Source of the DNA: Streptomyces regalis
GTDB taxonomy: Bacteria; Actinomycetota; Actinomycetes; Streptomycetales; Streptomycetaceae
Assembly (NCBI RefSeq): GCF_001509475.1
Contig: NZ_LLZG01000421.1
Span: 1 to 36,242, forward strand
Direction: 5' to 3'
DNA: 36,242 nt
A program made the translations under genes and the position numbers. This document shows positions 29,238 to 36,226 of this stretch, one piece after another (positions within the stretch are counted from its first letter, which is position 1; each line of letters starts with the position of its first letter). The notes below the pieces were generated by a model that made no database searches, was not told the DNA's origin, and saw nothing but the letters and a program-made list of their open reading frames with translations.

Positions 29238-30596
29238 ATGCACAGAAACACCTCGGCGGCCCTGGCCGCCGCCCTCCTCACCGCGGGCCTGACCCCGCTG
29301 GCCCTGAGCGCCCCGGCGTCCGCCGCGGTCGCCAAGCACTACGACGACTTCAACGGCGACGGCTACCGGGACGTGGCGTACGGCCACTACTACAAGGGCA
29401 TCTCCGGCGCCGACGGCTGGGAGGGCGGCGCCGTCAACGTCGTCTACGGCAAGGCCGGCGGCCTCGACACCTCCCGCACCCAGGTGATCCACCAGGACAG
29501 CCCGGGCGTCCCCGGCACCGGCGAAGAAGACGACATGTTCGGCGAGTCGATGACGAGCGCCGACCTCAACAAGGACGGCTACGCGGACCTGATCGTCGGC
29601 AACCCGATGGAGGCGGTCGGCAGCACGCAGTACCGCGGCTCGGTCACCATCGTCTGGGGCTCCGGGTCCGGCCTGTCCGGCGGCACCAGCGTGGCCCCGA
29701 AGTCCGGCGCCGGCAGCTACTTCGGCCGCGACCTCGCCACCGGCGACTTCAACGGCGACGGCTCGCCCGACCTCGCGGTCATCGGCGGCGGCGAGGCCTG
29801 GCTGTACCGCGGCGGCTTCACCAAGTCCGGTACGACGGGCAGCGTCAGCAAGATCGACAAGACGGGTCAGGGCTGGTACTCGTCCGGCCTCGCCGCCGGC
29901 AAGGTCAACGGCGACGGCAAGACCGACCTGGTGGTGCTCGGCGAGCAGTTCATCGACAACAAGCCGGTGCCCCGCGTCTGGTTCCTCAAGGGCGCCTCGG
30001 GCGGCCTGACTTCGGGCGCCTCCAAGACGTACATCAGCGCCCCTTGGACCGCGGCGATCGGCGACTTCAACAAGGACGGCTACGGCGACATCGCCGTCGG
30101 CCTGCCCGACAACAACAGCGGCAAGGGCATCGTCAGCGTCTGGCGCGGCACGTCCTCCGGGCCGAGCGGCTCGATGACGTACAACCAGGCCAGCTCCGGC
30201 GTCTCCGGCAGTCCCGAGGCGGACGACAACTTCGGCTACGCCGTCTCGGCCGGCGACACCAACGGCGACGGTTACGCGGACCTGGTGGTCGGCGTGCCGC
30301 ACGAGGACGTGAACGGGATGGCGGACCAGGGCGGCGTCCACGTGTTCCGGGGCGGGTCCGGCGGCCTGAGCGGTTCGCGGTCGTCGTGGATCCCGCAGAC
30401 GGTTCAGGGTCGTCCGGCCGACTCGTACGAGTCCTTCGGCTCCGCGCTGCGCGTGCGCGACGTGACCGGCGACGGCAAGGCGGACCTGGCCATCGGCGCG
30501 GCGAACGTCAGCGTGCTGCTGCGCGGTGCGAGCGGTGGGCCGACGACGAGTGGGCTGACGGAACTGCCGGAGATGAGCGGGTCGTTCAGCGACTGA
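29238..30596 (+). CDS. Secreted FG-GAP (integrin-like propeller) protein, second of a tandem pair
   Basis: A 452-residue paralogue of the preceding protein. The signal peptide is residues 1-34 (TSAALAAALLTAGLTPLALS, A-S-A-A). Blades carry DFNGDGYRDVA, DLNKDGYADLI, DFNGDGSPDLA, KVNGDGKTDLV, DFNKDGYGDIA, DTNGDGYADLV and DVTGDGKADLA. GGFTKSGTTG is shared exactly with the upstream protein. The start is ATG 29238; GGAG at 29221-29224 is 13 nt upstream, which is rather far, so translation may rely on coupling. A longer in-frame reading upstream is a frame shadow of the previous gene. It shares an adhesin-like, calcium-binding role by inference. Confidence 0.92.
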   Translation: MHRNTSAALAAALLTAGLTPLALSAPASAAVAKHYDDFNGDGYRDVAYGHYYKGISGADGWEGGAVNVVYGKAGGLDTSRTQVIHQDSPGVPGTGEEDDMFGESMTSADLNKDGYADLIVGNPMEAVGSTQYRGSVTIVWGSGSGLSGGTSVAPKSGAGSYFGRDLATGDFNGDGSPDLAVIGGGEAWLYRGGFTKSGTTGSVSKIDKTGQGWYSSGLAAGKVNGDGKTDLVVLGEQFIDNKPVPRVWFLKGASGGLTSGASKTYISAPWTAAIGDFNKDGYGDIAVGLPDNNSGKGIVSVWRGTSSGPSGSMTYNQASSGVSGSPEADDNFGYAVSAGDTNGDGYADLVVGVPHEDVNGMADQGGVHVFRGGSGGLSGSRSSWIPQTVQGRPADSYESFGSALRVRDVTGDGKADLAIGAANVSVLLRGASGGPTTSGLTELPEMSGSFSD

Positions 30597-30665
30597 GGTG
30601 ACGTATGAGGGCGGCGAGTCCGGTGCGGTGGTGGTGATCACCGTCCCGGGCTCGTCTCTTTCGCG
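30597..30665 (-). pseudogene. DUF397 gene remnant (3' end), left of DUF5701 copy 2
   Basis: On the minus strand the DNA reads R-x-R-D-E-P-G-T-V-I-T-T-T and, after a frameshift, LAALIRHLS. This is the characteristic C-terminus of DUF397 proteins (compare the intact gene ending at 35007: DDPGTVLETS, QLAALIRHLR). No upstream domain or start survives. It lies between the FG-GAP stop and the DUF5701 gene. Confidence 0.6.
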
Positions 30666-30668
30666 GCG

Positions 30669-30696
30669 GGAACATACCGACAGACCGCCTCGTTGA
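30669..30696 (+). promoter_or_regulatory. ECF-sigma-like promoter of DUF5701 copy 2
   Basis: GGAAC (30669-30673) and CGTTGA (30691-30696) are separated by 17 nt, about 38 nt before the TTG start. The element and surrounding ~30 bp are conserved upstream of DUF5701 copy 1, whereas the spacer to the ribosome site has diverged. GGAAC/CGTT is an ECF-type signature. Confidence 0.55.
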
Positions 30697-30733
30697 CCTC
30701 AGGCCAACTGCTGCCCACGAACCGAGGAGAGCC

Positions 30734-31393
30734 TTGCCCGACACCTCGACCACCCCCACCCTGCCCCCTCTCCCGCCGCTCGCCACCCAGGCAGAACACC
30801 TGATCGCGCTCGGGGTGCACGAGCTCGCGGGGATATCCGCCGACGAGATGCGCGCCTTCGCCGGGAACGCCGGCGGCGGAGACGGTGCCTCCCTGCTCGC
30901 CGTCCACCCGGACCGCGCCCCCGCGTCCGCCCTCGCACCGCTGCTCCGTCACGACGACAAGCCCGGTTTCGTCGTCGTCGACATGCCCGACGTGGACGAC
31001 TTCGCTCCCGACACAGTCGAGCTGCCCGACGCGCCGCTCTACGTCGTCACCGGCGTCGACCGCGGCGACCACATGGCCAACTGGAGCCCGGAAGAGGCGC
31101 TGCCGGCACTCACCAAGGAGGACCGCACGCCGTTGCTGCTGACCGAGGGCATCCACTGGGTGCTGCAGCAGCCGTCGGCTCTCGAACGCAACCGCTGCTT
31201 CATGACGATCGGCTCCCGGCTCCGCAAGGCGAACGGCACGCTGGACGCCCGTACCCCGGCGATCTGGATCAGCAACGGCACGGGGCGCGATGGTCGGGAG
31301 CGGCGCAACGCCCCGAAGGTGGGCTGGTGCTGGTGGGGCAACCGGCATACGTGGCTGGGGTTCGCGTCCGCGACGGGGCGCGGTACGGCTTAG
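30734..31393 (+). CDS. DUF5701 family protein, copy 2
   Basis: A 219-residue paralogue of the gene at 20642-21304, near-identical over most of its length: LLAVHPDRAPASALAPLLR, GFVVVDMPDVDDFAPDTVEL, NWSPEEALPAL, LEGNRCFMT-type block, KVGWCWWGNRHTWLGFASAT. Differences cluster in the N-terminal 60 residues. TTG 30734 lies 4 nt after GAGGAG, matching the GTG position of copy 1. The encoded family has no known activity; it lacks signal and membrane segments. The stop overlaps the stop of a DUF397 remnant on the other strand. It is inverted relative to copy 1, so intrachromosomal duplication or separate acquisition are both possible. Confidence 0.85.
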   Translation: MPDTSTTPTLPPLPPLATQAEHLIALGVHELAGISADEMRAFAGNAGGGDGASLLAVHPDRAPASALAPLLRHDDKPGFVVVDMPDVDDFAPDTVELPDAPLYVVTGVDRGDHMANWSPEEALPALTKEDRTPLLLTEGIHWVLQQPSALERNRCFMTIGSRLRKANGTLDARTPAIWISNGTGRDGRERRNAPKVGWCWWGNRHTWLGFASATGRGTA

Positions 31394-31482
31394 TTCGTCC
31401 GCAGGTGGCGTATGAGGGCGGCGAGTTGGGCGCGGGTGGCTTCGAGTACGGTGCCGGGCCCGTCGCTTTCGCCACGCGGACT
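31390..31482 (-). pseudogene. DUF397 gene remnant (3' end), right of DUF5701 copy 2
   Basis: A 30-codon open tail on the minus strand reads G-E-S-D-G-P-G-T-V-L-E-A-T-R-A-Q-L-A-A-L, then IRHLRTN and TAA (31392-31390). It matches the last ~28 residues of DUF397 proteins but is preceded in frame by TGA (31485-31483) and no start. The N-terminal half of the gene is gone. Confidence 0.65.
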
Positions 31483-31560
31483 TCACGGTGGCGGCCGGGT
31501 TCCAGGACGAGGTTGGCGACTTCCGGGCGGGCCTGACCGGCTGACCTGACGGCTTACGCC

Positions 31561-31595
31561 GGAGCGCCCTCGCGGCTCAACCACGAGGGCGCTCC
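31561..31595. terminator. Hairpin terminator of the GH5 gene
   Basis: A perfect 12-bp stem pairs 31561-31572 with 31584-31595 (arm GGAGCGCCCTCG) and has an 11-nt loop. It lies 28 nt past the GH5 stop (leftward) and in the gap to the convergent DUF5701 gene, so it may serve both. There is no T-run. Confidence 0.7.
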
Positions 31596-31623
31596 CGGGG
31601 ATCGTGTCGGTTATCCCGTCGGC

Positions 31624-32658
31624 TTACTGCCTCCAGGCCCAGTGCAGGCGGTCCAGCCCGCTCTGGTTGTTCAGCTGCAGGCTGAGGTCGGTGCCCGTGC
31701 CCTGGAGCGTGGTGAGGGAGTAGGTGTCTCCGTTGCGCAGGCCGGGCCAGTAGACCGAGCCGAGGCCCAGCTCACGGATGGTGTCGGTGGCCGCCTGGAT
31801 GTAGGCGATCTCGCTGGAGCCGTTGATCGGCCCGTTGTAGTTCAGGCCCGAGGTCATGGTGGCGCCGAACTCGTCGAGGATGGTGCGCGCAGCGCAGTCG
31901 CCGATGCGCGCCTTGAAGTCCTGCTTCCACTGCTCGGAGCTGGTCCAGTCGGTGTGCCAGAAGCCGTAGTTGTGCAGGGCCAGCCGTGTGCCGTTCAGCC
32001 GGCTGTCGGCACACACGGGCTTGACGTCCTCGCTGTACTTGACCCCTCCGACGAGGATCCGGTCACGCGGCACGGCGCGGTGGGTCGTCACCCAGCGGGC
32101 GGCTGTGTCGCGCCACTCCTGGGAGGTGTAGCCGAACGGCTCGTTCATCGGCTCGAAGTACACCCGGGAGTTGCCCACGTAGGCGGAGGTGATCCGCGCC
32201 CACATCTGGTCGTAGGCGGCCTGGTTGTCGATCTTGCCGTCCTTGGCGTTGTCGGCCTCCCAGTAGCCCAGGATGACCTTGAACCCCTTGGCGGTGGCCG
32301 CGTCGATTGCTCCCTTGTACGACTTCCAGAAGGGGCCGTTGACGGACGTCGGGTTGACCGGCAACCGCACGGTGTTGGCACCCAGCTTGGCAAACCCGCC
32401 GATGATCGCCTTGGACTTGGCGTAAGTGGTGGCATAGCTGTCGGAAGCCGACAGCCCCGAAGGCACGACCGCGTCATCGGCGAAGTTGTCGCGCGGGTCG
32501 GCCCAGTTGACCCCACGGAAGTCACTGACGGGGATCACGGCCGCCGCGCCGGAAGTGGCGGAGGCGGATGCGGGGGAGGCGAGTGCTCCCCCGAACGCCG
32601 TGGCACAGGCCAGCAATGCGCCGAGGCAAGCTGTCCGGCGATGGTTCTTTCGTGGCAC
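31624..32658 (-). CDS. Secreted glycoside hydrolase family 5 (cellulase/mannanase-type)
   Basis: A 344-residue secreted enzyme that hydrolyses beta-1,4-glycosidic bonds by the retaining mechanism. The signal peptide is about 1-34 (Arg-rich start, CLGALLACATAFGGALA core). The (beta/alpha)8 barrel shows RGVNW at strand 1, GANTVRLPVNP at strand 2 (conserved Arg), and YFEPMNEPFG with acid/base Glu173 preceded by Asn172. His229 is in LHNYGFW, and the nucleophile Glu263 is in TILDEFGA. No carbohydrate-binding module is attached. GTG 32658 is chosen because AGGGGA precedes it and the signal peptide begins there; codons up to 32730 are atypical. No CebR-type operator was found upstream. Cellulose versus mannan or xyloglucan cannot be decided. 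Confidence 0.9.
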   Translation of the reverse strand: MPRKNHRRTACLGALLACATAFGGALASPASASATSGAAAVIPVSDFRGVNWADPRDNFADDAVVPSGLSASDSYATTYAKSKAIIGGFAKLGANTVRLPVNPTSVNGPFWKSYKGAIDAATAKGFKVILGYWEADNAKDGKIDNQAAYDQMWARITSAYVGNSRVYFEPMNEPFGYTSQEWRDTAARWVTTHRAVPRDRILVGGVKYSEDVKPVCADSRLNGTRLALHNYGFWHTDWTSSEQWKQDFKARIGDCAARTILDEFGATMTSGLNYNGPINGSSEIAYIQAATDTIRELGLGSVYWPGLRNGDTYSLTTLQGTGTDLSLQLNNQSGLDRLHWAWRQ

Positions 32659-32829
32659 GGCGTCCCCTTCTGAGCAGTTGCGTTCGCGAAAACTCGCAGA
32701 CACGGTCGGGCGGCTCAATGGCTCCCGCAAACTAGAAGATGATCCGAACAGGGGTCAACACATCTGCACACAAAGTTTCATTATGAATCTCGAACGGTCA
32801 GGGCTGGTCGCGCGGGGCGCCTCGTCGAT

Positions 32830-32871
32830 GCGACCGCTCGGCGTCCCGGTGCGACCGCTCGGCTTCCCGGT
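32830..32871. repeat. 21-bp tandem direct repeat
   Basis: Units at 32830-32850 and 32851-32871 (GCGACCGCTCGGCKTCCCGG plus T) differ at one base. They lie in the 317-bp gap between the divergent GH5 and membrane-protein genes. The remainder of the gap holds a -10 for the rightward gene and no other clear element. A short rightward frame across the repeat is not credible as a gene. Confidence 0.7.
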
Positions 32872-32963
32872 GTGATCACTCAGCCGGGTGATCCCGGGCA
32901 CCTGATCAGCGGGAAAGAGGCCGGCGCACGGTGTGGCCGTGACGAAGCGCCGCGAAGGGCCCG

Positions 32964-32969
32964 TAGGTT
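32964..32969 (+). promoter_or_regulatory. -10 element of a probable leaderless promoter
   Basis: TAGGTT is followed by 6 nt and then the GTG at 32976. A TGACGA 18 bp upstream could be a weak -35. No ribosome site precedes the GTG. Confidence 0.45.
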
Positions 32970-32975
32970 GCGCGC

Positions 32976-34160
32976 GTGGTCAGTACCTCGCTCACCCCAC
33001 AGGCATTTCCCCGCACTGCAGCGTCCAGCGATCCTCAGGCGTCCAGCGCGCGTTCCTGGTGGGCCGGCGGGCTGTGTGTGGCAGCCCTTTTGCTGGCTGC
33101 CTACACGGGGTTTCGGCTGCCGTCGCTCTGGTCCGTGACGCTGCAGACGACGTCACTGGCCGACGGGTTCCACCGCCGTTTCCTCGTCGCCACCGTGCTC
33201 CATCCGTTCGCCGAGTGGGCCGGGAACGCCTACTGGTTCCATGCGGCGTTCTCGTTCGGCGTCCTGGCGCTGCTGCTCGCCGTCATCGTCACCACGGTGG
33301 TGCGCGCCACGACGCCGGTCCGGCGATGGCTGCCGGTGGCGTTCTTCCTTCACCCGGCGGGCGGCTACCTGTTCCATGAGGTCGGCTACCTCGACCAGGT
33401 CCTGTTCCTTCTGCTGTTCGTCGCTCTGTGGCTCGGCCGCCGCGGCCGGTGGTGTACGGCGACGCTGGTGATGACGCTGGCGCCGACGACCCATGAGATC
33501 AGTGCGCTGACCGTGATCCCGGTATGGCTGCTGGCCGTATGGCACTCGTCGCTGCCCACGCGCACCGCGCTCGCAGCAAGCATCCTGCCGGTGGCGGTGA
33601 ACGCACTGGTGTTCGCCGCGCCGCCTGCGGCTCCGGGAGCGCGGGAACATCTGATCACGCGGATCAGTGAGGGCGGCTGGAACTGGCGCGCAGACGCGCT
33701 CGCGCTCTTCTTCCGCACGCAGGCCGAGAGCTGGAGTGCTTACGACCCGTGGAACATCGCGCTGTTCCTGACTCCGCTCGTCCTTGTCGTCATCGTGGTG
33801 ACGGCCGTCGTCATCGGCCCCGGCCACGACGCACGCAGCTGGGTGACACGCTCGCTGGCCGTGGGCGCGAGTGGCGCGCCGTTCCTGCTGTCCTTCGGCG
33901 GGTGGGACCAGCACCGGTGGGCGTTCCTGCTCTGCGTGAACCTCGTCCTCGTGGCTTGGGTGTGGTGCGACGGCCGCGAGAACATGAAGCGTGCGGTGGT
34001 CGCACTCGGGCTGGGACTCTTGCTGATCACACATACGCCCATGGACTACTTCGACGGGTTCAAGTCCGTGCCGCTGACCGGTACCGCGTTCAGGTCCTAC
34101 GGGCAGGTAGCGCACCCAGACCCCCAGGGCGGTCCGTTTGATATGCCACTTCGCTGGTAG
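32976..34160 (+). CDS. Polytopic membrane protein of unknown function (GT-C/EpsG-like character)
   Basis: A 394-residue protein with about nine to ten hydrophobic helices after a polar 27-residue N-terminus. Charged motifs sit at loop positions: ADGFHRRFLVATVLHPF after helix 1, HPAGGYLFHEVGYLDQVL and APTTHEISAL between helices, and GGWDQHRWAFLL near the C-terminus. His/Asp/Glu residues at the membrane face are reminiscent of GT-C glycosyltransferases or EpsG-type polysaccharide proteins, but no diagnostic motif is present, so I do not assign an activity. The start is GTG 32976 with leaderless geometry. It is 56 nt before the alpha/beta hydrolase gene in the same direction. Confidence 0.75.
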   Translation: MVSTSLTPQAFPRTAASSDPQASSARSWWAGGLCVAALLLAAYTGFRLPSLWSVTLQTTSLADGFHRRFLVATVLHPFAEWAGNAYWFHAAFSFGVLALLLAVIVTTVVRATTPVRRWLPVAFFLHPAGGYLFHEVGYLDQVLFLLLFVALWLGRRGRWCTATLVMTLAPTTHEISALTVIPVWLLAVWHSSLPTRTALAASILPVAVNALVFAAPPAAPGAREHLITRISEGGWNWRADALALFFRTQAESWSAYDPWNIALFLTPLVLVVIVVTAVVIGPGHDARSWVTRSLAVGASGAPFLLSFGGWDQHRWAFLLCVNLVLVAWVWCDGRENMKRAVVALGLGLLLITHTPMDYFDGFKSVPLTGTAFRSYGQVAHPDPQGGPFDMPLRW

Positions 34161-34216
34161 CAAGCAGCAGGGGGTCAAGGCCTGGCGATCCCCTGGCGAA
34201 CCCCTGGAGGTCCGAC

Positions 34217-35029
34217 ATGGCATGGTCCGAGCACGTGGTGGTGCGAGACGGCGTCCGACTTGTCTGCCGGGACTGGGGCGGGCCGGGGCAACCCGTCGTG
34301 CTGCTGCACGGCCTGGCCGGTCACGCGGGTGAATGGGACGGGTTGGCCTGGCGTTTGAGCTCCCGGTACCGGGTCGTCGCAGTCGACCAACGCGGGCACG
34401 GCGCCGGCGAACGGCACCCGCAGGACGTCTCCCGCGCCGCCTACGTCGCCGACGTCATCGCGGTCGTCGAGCAGCTGGCGCTACCGCGACCTGTCCTCGT
34501 CGGCCAGTCGCTGGGCGGACACACGGCGATGCTCACCGCCGCCGCACATCCCGGGCTGGTCCACGCCCTCGTACTCATCGAGGCCGCCCCCGGCGGACCG
34601 AACCCCAACGCTCCCGCGGACATCGGCGGCTGGCTCGACTCGTGGCCGACACCGTTCCCCTCACGCGAAGCGGCTGCCGCGTTCCTCGGTGGCGGACAGG
34701 TCGGCGCGGGCTGGGCCGCCGGGCTGGAGGAACGCGAGGACGGATGGTGGCCTCGCTTCGACCGGGAGGTGATGGTCCGCTCGCTGGCGGAGAACGCCCG
34801 GCGGTCCTTCTGGCGTGAGTGGGGGCAGGTCGCGTGTCCCACCCTGGCCGTCCTGGCCCAGTCCAGCATCATCCCTGCGCGGGAAGTCGACGAGATGCTC
34901 GGGCAGCGGCCCGACACCGTGTCCCTGAGCATCCCGGGCACCGGGCATGACCTGCACTTGGAGCAGCCTGAGGCGTTGCACGCCGCGCTCTCAAGGTTCC
35001 TTGAGGTCAAGCACGCAGGTGGCGTATGA
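34217..35029 (+). CDS. Alpha/beta hydrolase
   Basis: A 270-residue soluble hydrolase. The oxyanion-hole segment is VVLLHGLAGHAGEW (residues 27-40), with VVAVDQRGHGAGE at strand 4 and nucleophile Ser98 in VGQSLGGHTA. A helical cap follows, and the catalytic His244 is in GTGHDLHLEQP. The usual acid position near ILAQSSIIPAREVDEM is less clear. Substrates of this class are esters, lactones or similar; none is specified. A GGAGG lies about 6 nt before the ATG. Its last 23 bases overlap the 3' end of the convergent DUF397 gene, so the terminal residues (AGGV) are encoded by DUF397 antisense DNA and may have arisen by read-through into it. Confidence 0.88.
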   Translation: MAWSEHVVVRDGVRLVCRDWGGPGQPVVLLHGLAGHAGEWDGLAWRLSSRYRVVAVDQRGHGAGERHPQDVSRAAYVADVIAVVEQLALPRPVLVGQSLGGHTAMLTAAAHPGLVHALVLIEAAPGGPNPNAPADIGGWLDSWPTPFPSREAAAAFLGGGQVGAGWAAGLEEREDGWWPRFDREVMVRSLAENARRSFWREWGQVACPTLAVLAQSSIIPAREVDEMLGQRPDTVSLSIPGTGHDLHLEQPEALHAALSRFLEVKHAGGV

Positions 35030-35186
35030 GGGCGGCGAGTTGGGGACAGGAGGTTTCGAGTACGGTCCCCGGATCGTCGCTCTCGCGGAGGAGGACGGTG
35101 CCCTGGCGCGCGGCGAGCTCCACGCAGTCGGCGTCGTCCCCGCCCCCTGAGAACGAAGACTTCTGCCAGACGGGAACTTCTGCCAT
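35007..35186 (-). CDS. DUF397 domain protein
   Basis: A 59-residue single-domain DUF397 protein: V-W-Q-K-S-S-F-S-G-G start, ADCVELA in the middle, LRESDDPGTVLE, and LAALIRHLRA at the C-terminus. The family almost always follows an XRE/DUF5753 gene, as here, and pairs of this type are thought to act as regulator plus small partner (BldB-unrelated, WhiJ-like loci). ATG 35186 lies 7 nt after AGAGG and 12 nt past the regulator stop, so they form an operon. Two decayed copies of its 3' end occur at 30.6 and 31.4 kb. Confidence 0.92.
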   Translation of the reverse strand: MAEVPVWQKSSFSGGGDDADCVELAARQGTVLLRESDDPGTVLETSCPQLAALIRHLRA

Positions 35187-35197
35187 GTCGGGGCCTC

Positions 35198-36043
35198 TCA
35201 AAGGTTCTGAGCCAGATTCCAGATGAAGTCCTTCGACTCTACGACTCCGAGCGCCTGCTTCTGCACCTGTGCGAACCCACGCCGATACCGGTCGAGCTGT
35301 GCCTCCGCATCCAGGTAGTTGCCCCCATGCGGGGTGTCCATGAGAACCGTGTCCAACTGCGGCACACGACCGCCGACGATCGTGGGGGCGTACCCGATCC
35401 GGAAGCCGTCCATGTCGAACGGAACGACGCGCACGGTGACTTGAGGGCGCACTGTCTGCTCCAGGATGTGCAGCAGTTGTCGCTTGGCGATGCCGCGATC
35501 GCCGCTCCTGATGCGCAGGGCCGCCTCGTGAATCACCACCTCGCAGAGGAAGTCCTCACGGTCAAGAACCTCCTGTCGCCGCAGCCGGAACTGCACCCGA
35601 AGCTCACGCTGCTCCCCGCTCGTCCCCCACGTGGTGTCGCTGTAAATCGCCGTCGCATGTTCCTCGGTCTGCAGCAGGCCAGGGACGAACGCGAACTCGA
35701 ACGTCCTCAAGTGCTGCGTGTGGTGCTCCAGTTCCGCGAGGTTGAGGAACCCACGCGGGAGCTGGCCGCGATACTCCTCCCACCACCCACGCACCCGCTC
35801 CGTCGCCATCTCGGCCAGCGCATCCACGAGTGGGGTCTCCGCATCGCCGTAGAACCCGGCCAGGAACCGCACGCGCTCCGCACTGACACCCACCCGGGCT
35901 GTCTCGATGTTGGACAATTTGGCCTCGTTGATCCCCGTCGCCCGGGCGGCTTCCCGAAGGCCCAGCCCCGCCCGCTCTCGGAGCTTGCGCAACTCCACAC
36001 CCAGGCGTTCCTGCCGCACGGTGATGACACTCCTCGCGACCAT
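35198..36043 (-). CDS. XRE-family HTH regulator with DUF5753 domain (WhiJ-like)
   Basis: A 281-residue regulator. The N-terminal XRE helix-turn-helix spans about 10-70 (LGVELRKLRERAGLGLREAA, TGINEAKLSNIETARVGVS). The C-terminal DUF5753 domain (about 85-275) has LRTFEFAFVPGLLQTEEHAT, RLRRQEVLDRE, FLCEVVIHEAALR, VTVRVVPFDMDG and LDTVLMDTPHG. Such proteins, with a DUF397 partner, include WhiJ-like regulators influencing development and antibiotic production. ATG 36043 is preceded by AAGGAGG; codons up to 36079 precede that site. A CTTGAC-N4-GTCAAG dyad 48 bp upstream of the start may be its own operator. Confidence 0.92.
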   Translation of the reverse strand: MVARSVITVRQERLGVELRKLRERAGLGLREAARATGINEAKLSNIETARVGVSAERVRFLAGFYGDAETPLVDALAEMATERVRGWWEEYRGQLPRGFLNLAELEHHTQHLRTFEFAFVPGLLQTEEHATAIYSDTTWGTSGEQRELRVQFRLRRQEVLDREDFLCEVVIHEAALRIRSGDRGIAKRQLLHILEQTVRPQVTVRVVPFDMDGFRIGYAPTIVGGRVPQLDTVLMDTPHGGNYLDAEAQLDRYRRGFAQVQKQALGVVESKDFIWNLAQNL

Positions 36044-36090
36044 CTGCCCCTCCTTTCCCGCTAGTTGGCAGCACGACATTCCGGGATCAG

Positions 36091-36106
36091 CTTGACCCGA
36101 GTCAAG
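36091..36106. promoter_or_regulatory. Dyad CTTGAC-N4-GTCAAG upstream of the XRE regulator
   Basis: A perfect 6-4-6 inverted repeat starts 48 bp before the regulator's ATG. Each arm contains a TTGAC that could serve as a -35 for leftward or rightward transcription. The position suits autoregulation by the XRE protein; this is inferred from location. Confidence 0.45.
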
Positions 36107-36114
36107 TTAAACCC

Positions 36115-36195
36115 CTACCGCCAGTGATGCACCAACCACTCCCCGGAGCGGAAGTGCATCGCCGCGCCCTGCCACCGCGTGGTCGACGGAGCCAC
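36115..36195 (-). CDS. Possible 26-residue Trp/His-rich micro-ORF
   Basis: GTG 36195 opens a 26-codon frame ending TAG at 36115, upstream of the XRE regulator in the same direction. The product (STTRWQGAAMHFRSGEW then LVHHWR) is rich in Trp, His and Arg and looks protein-like rather than shadow-like. The only possible ribosome site is a run of nine G (36206-36198), which is weak evidence. It could be a leader peptide, a small gene or chance. Confidence 0.25.
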   Translation of the reverse strand: MAPSTTRWQGAAMHFRSGEWLVHHWR

Positions 36196-36226
36196 CGCCC
36201 CCCCCCACCCACCGTAGGGAGAACTC

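Noticed and set aside
32486..32875. A rightward 129-codon frame in front of the membrane-protein gene
   Set aside because: It overlaps the GH5 5' end antisense and continues through a tandem repeat, with no ribosome site.
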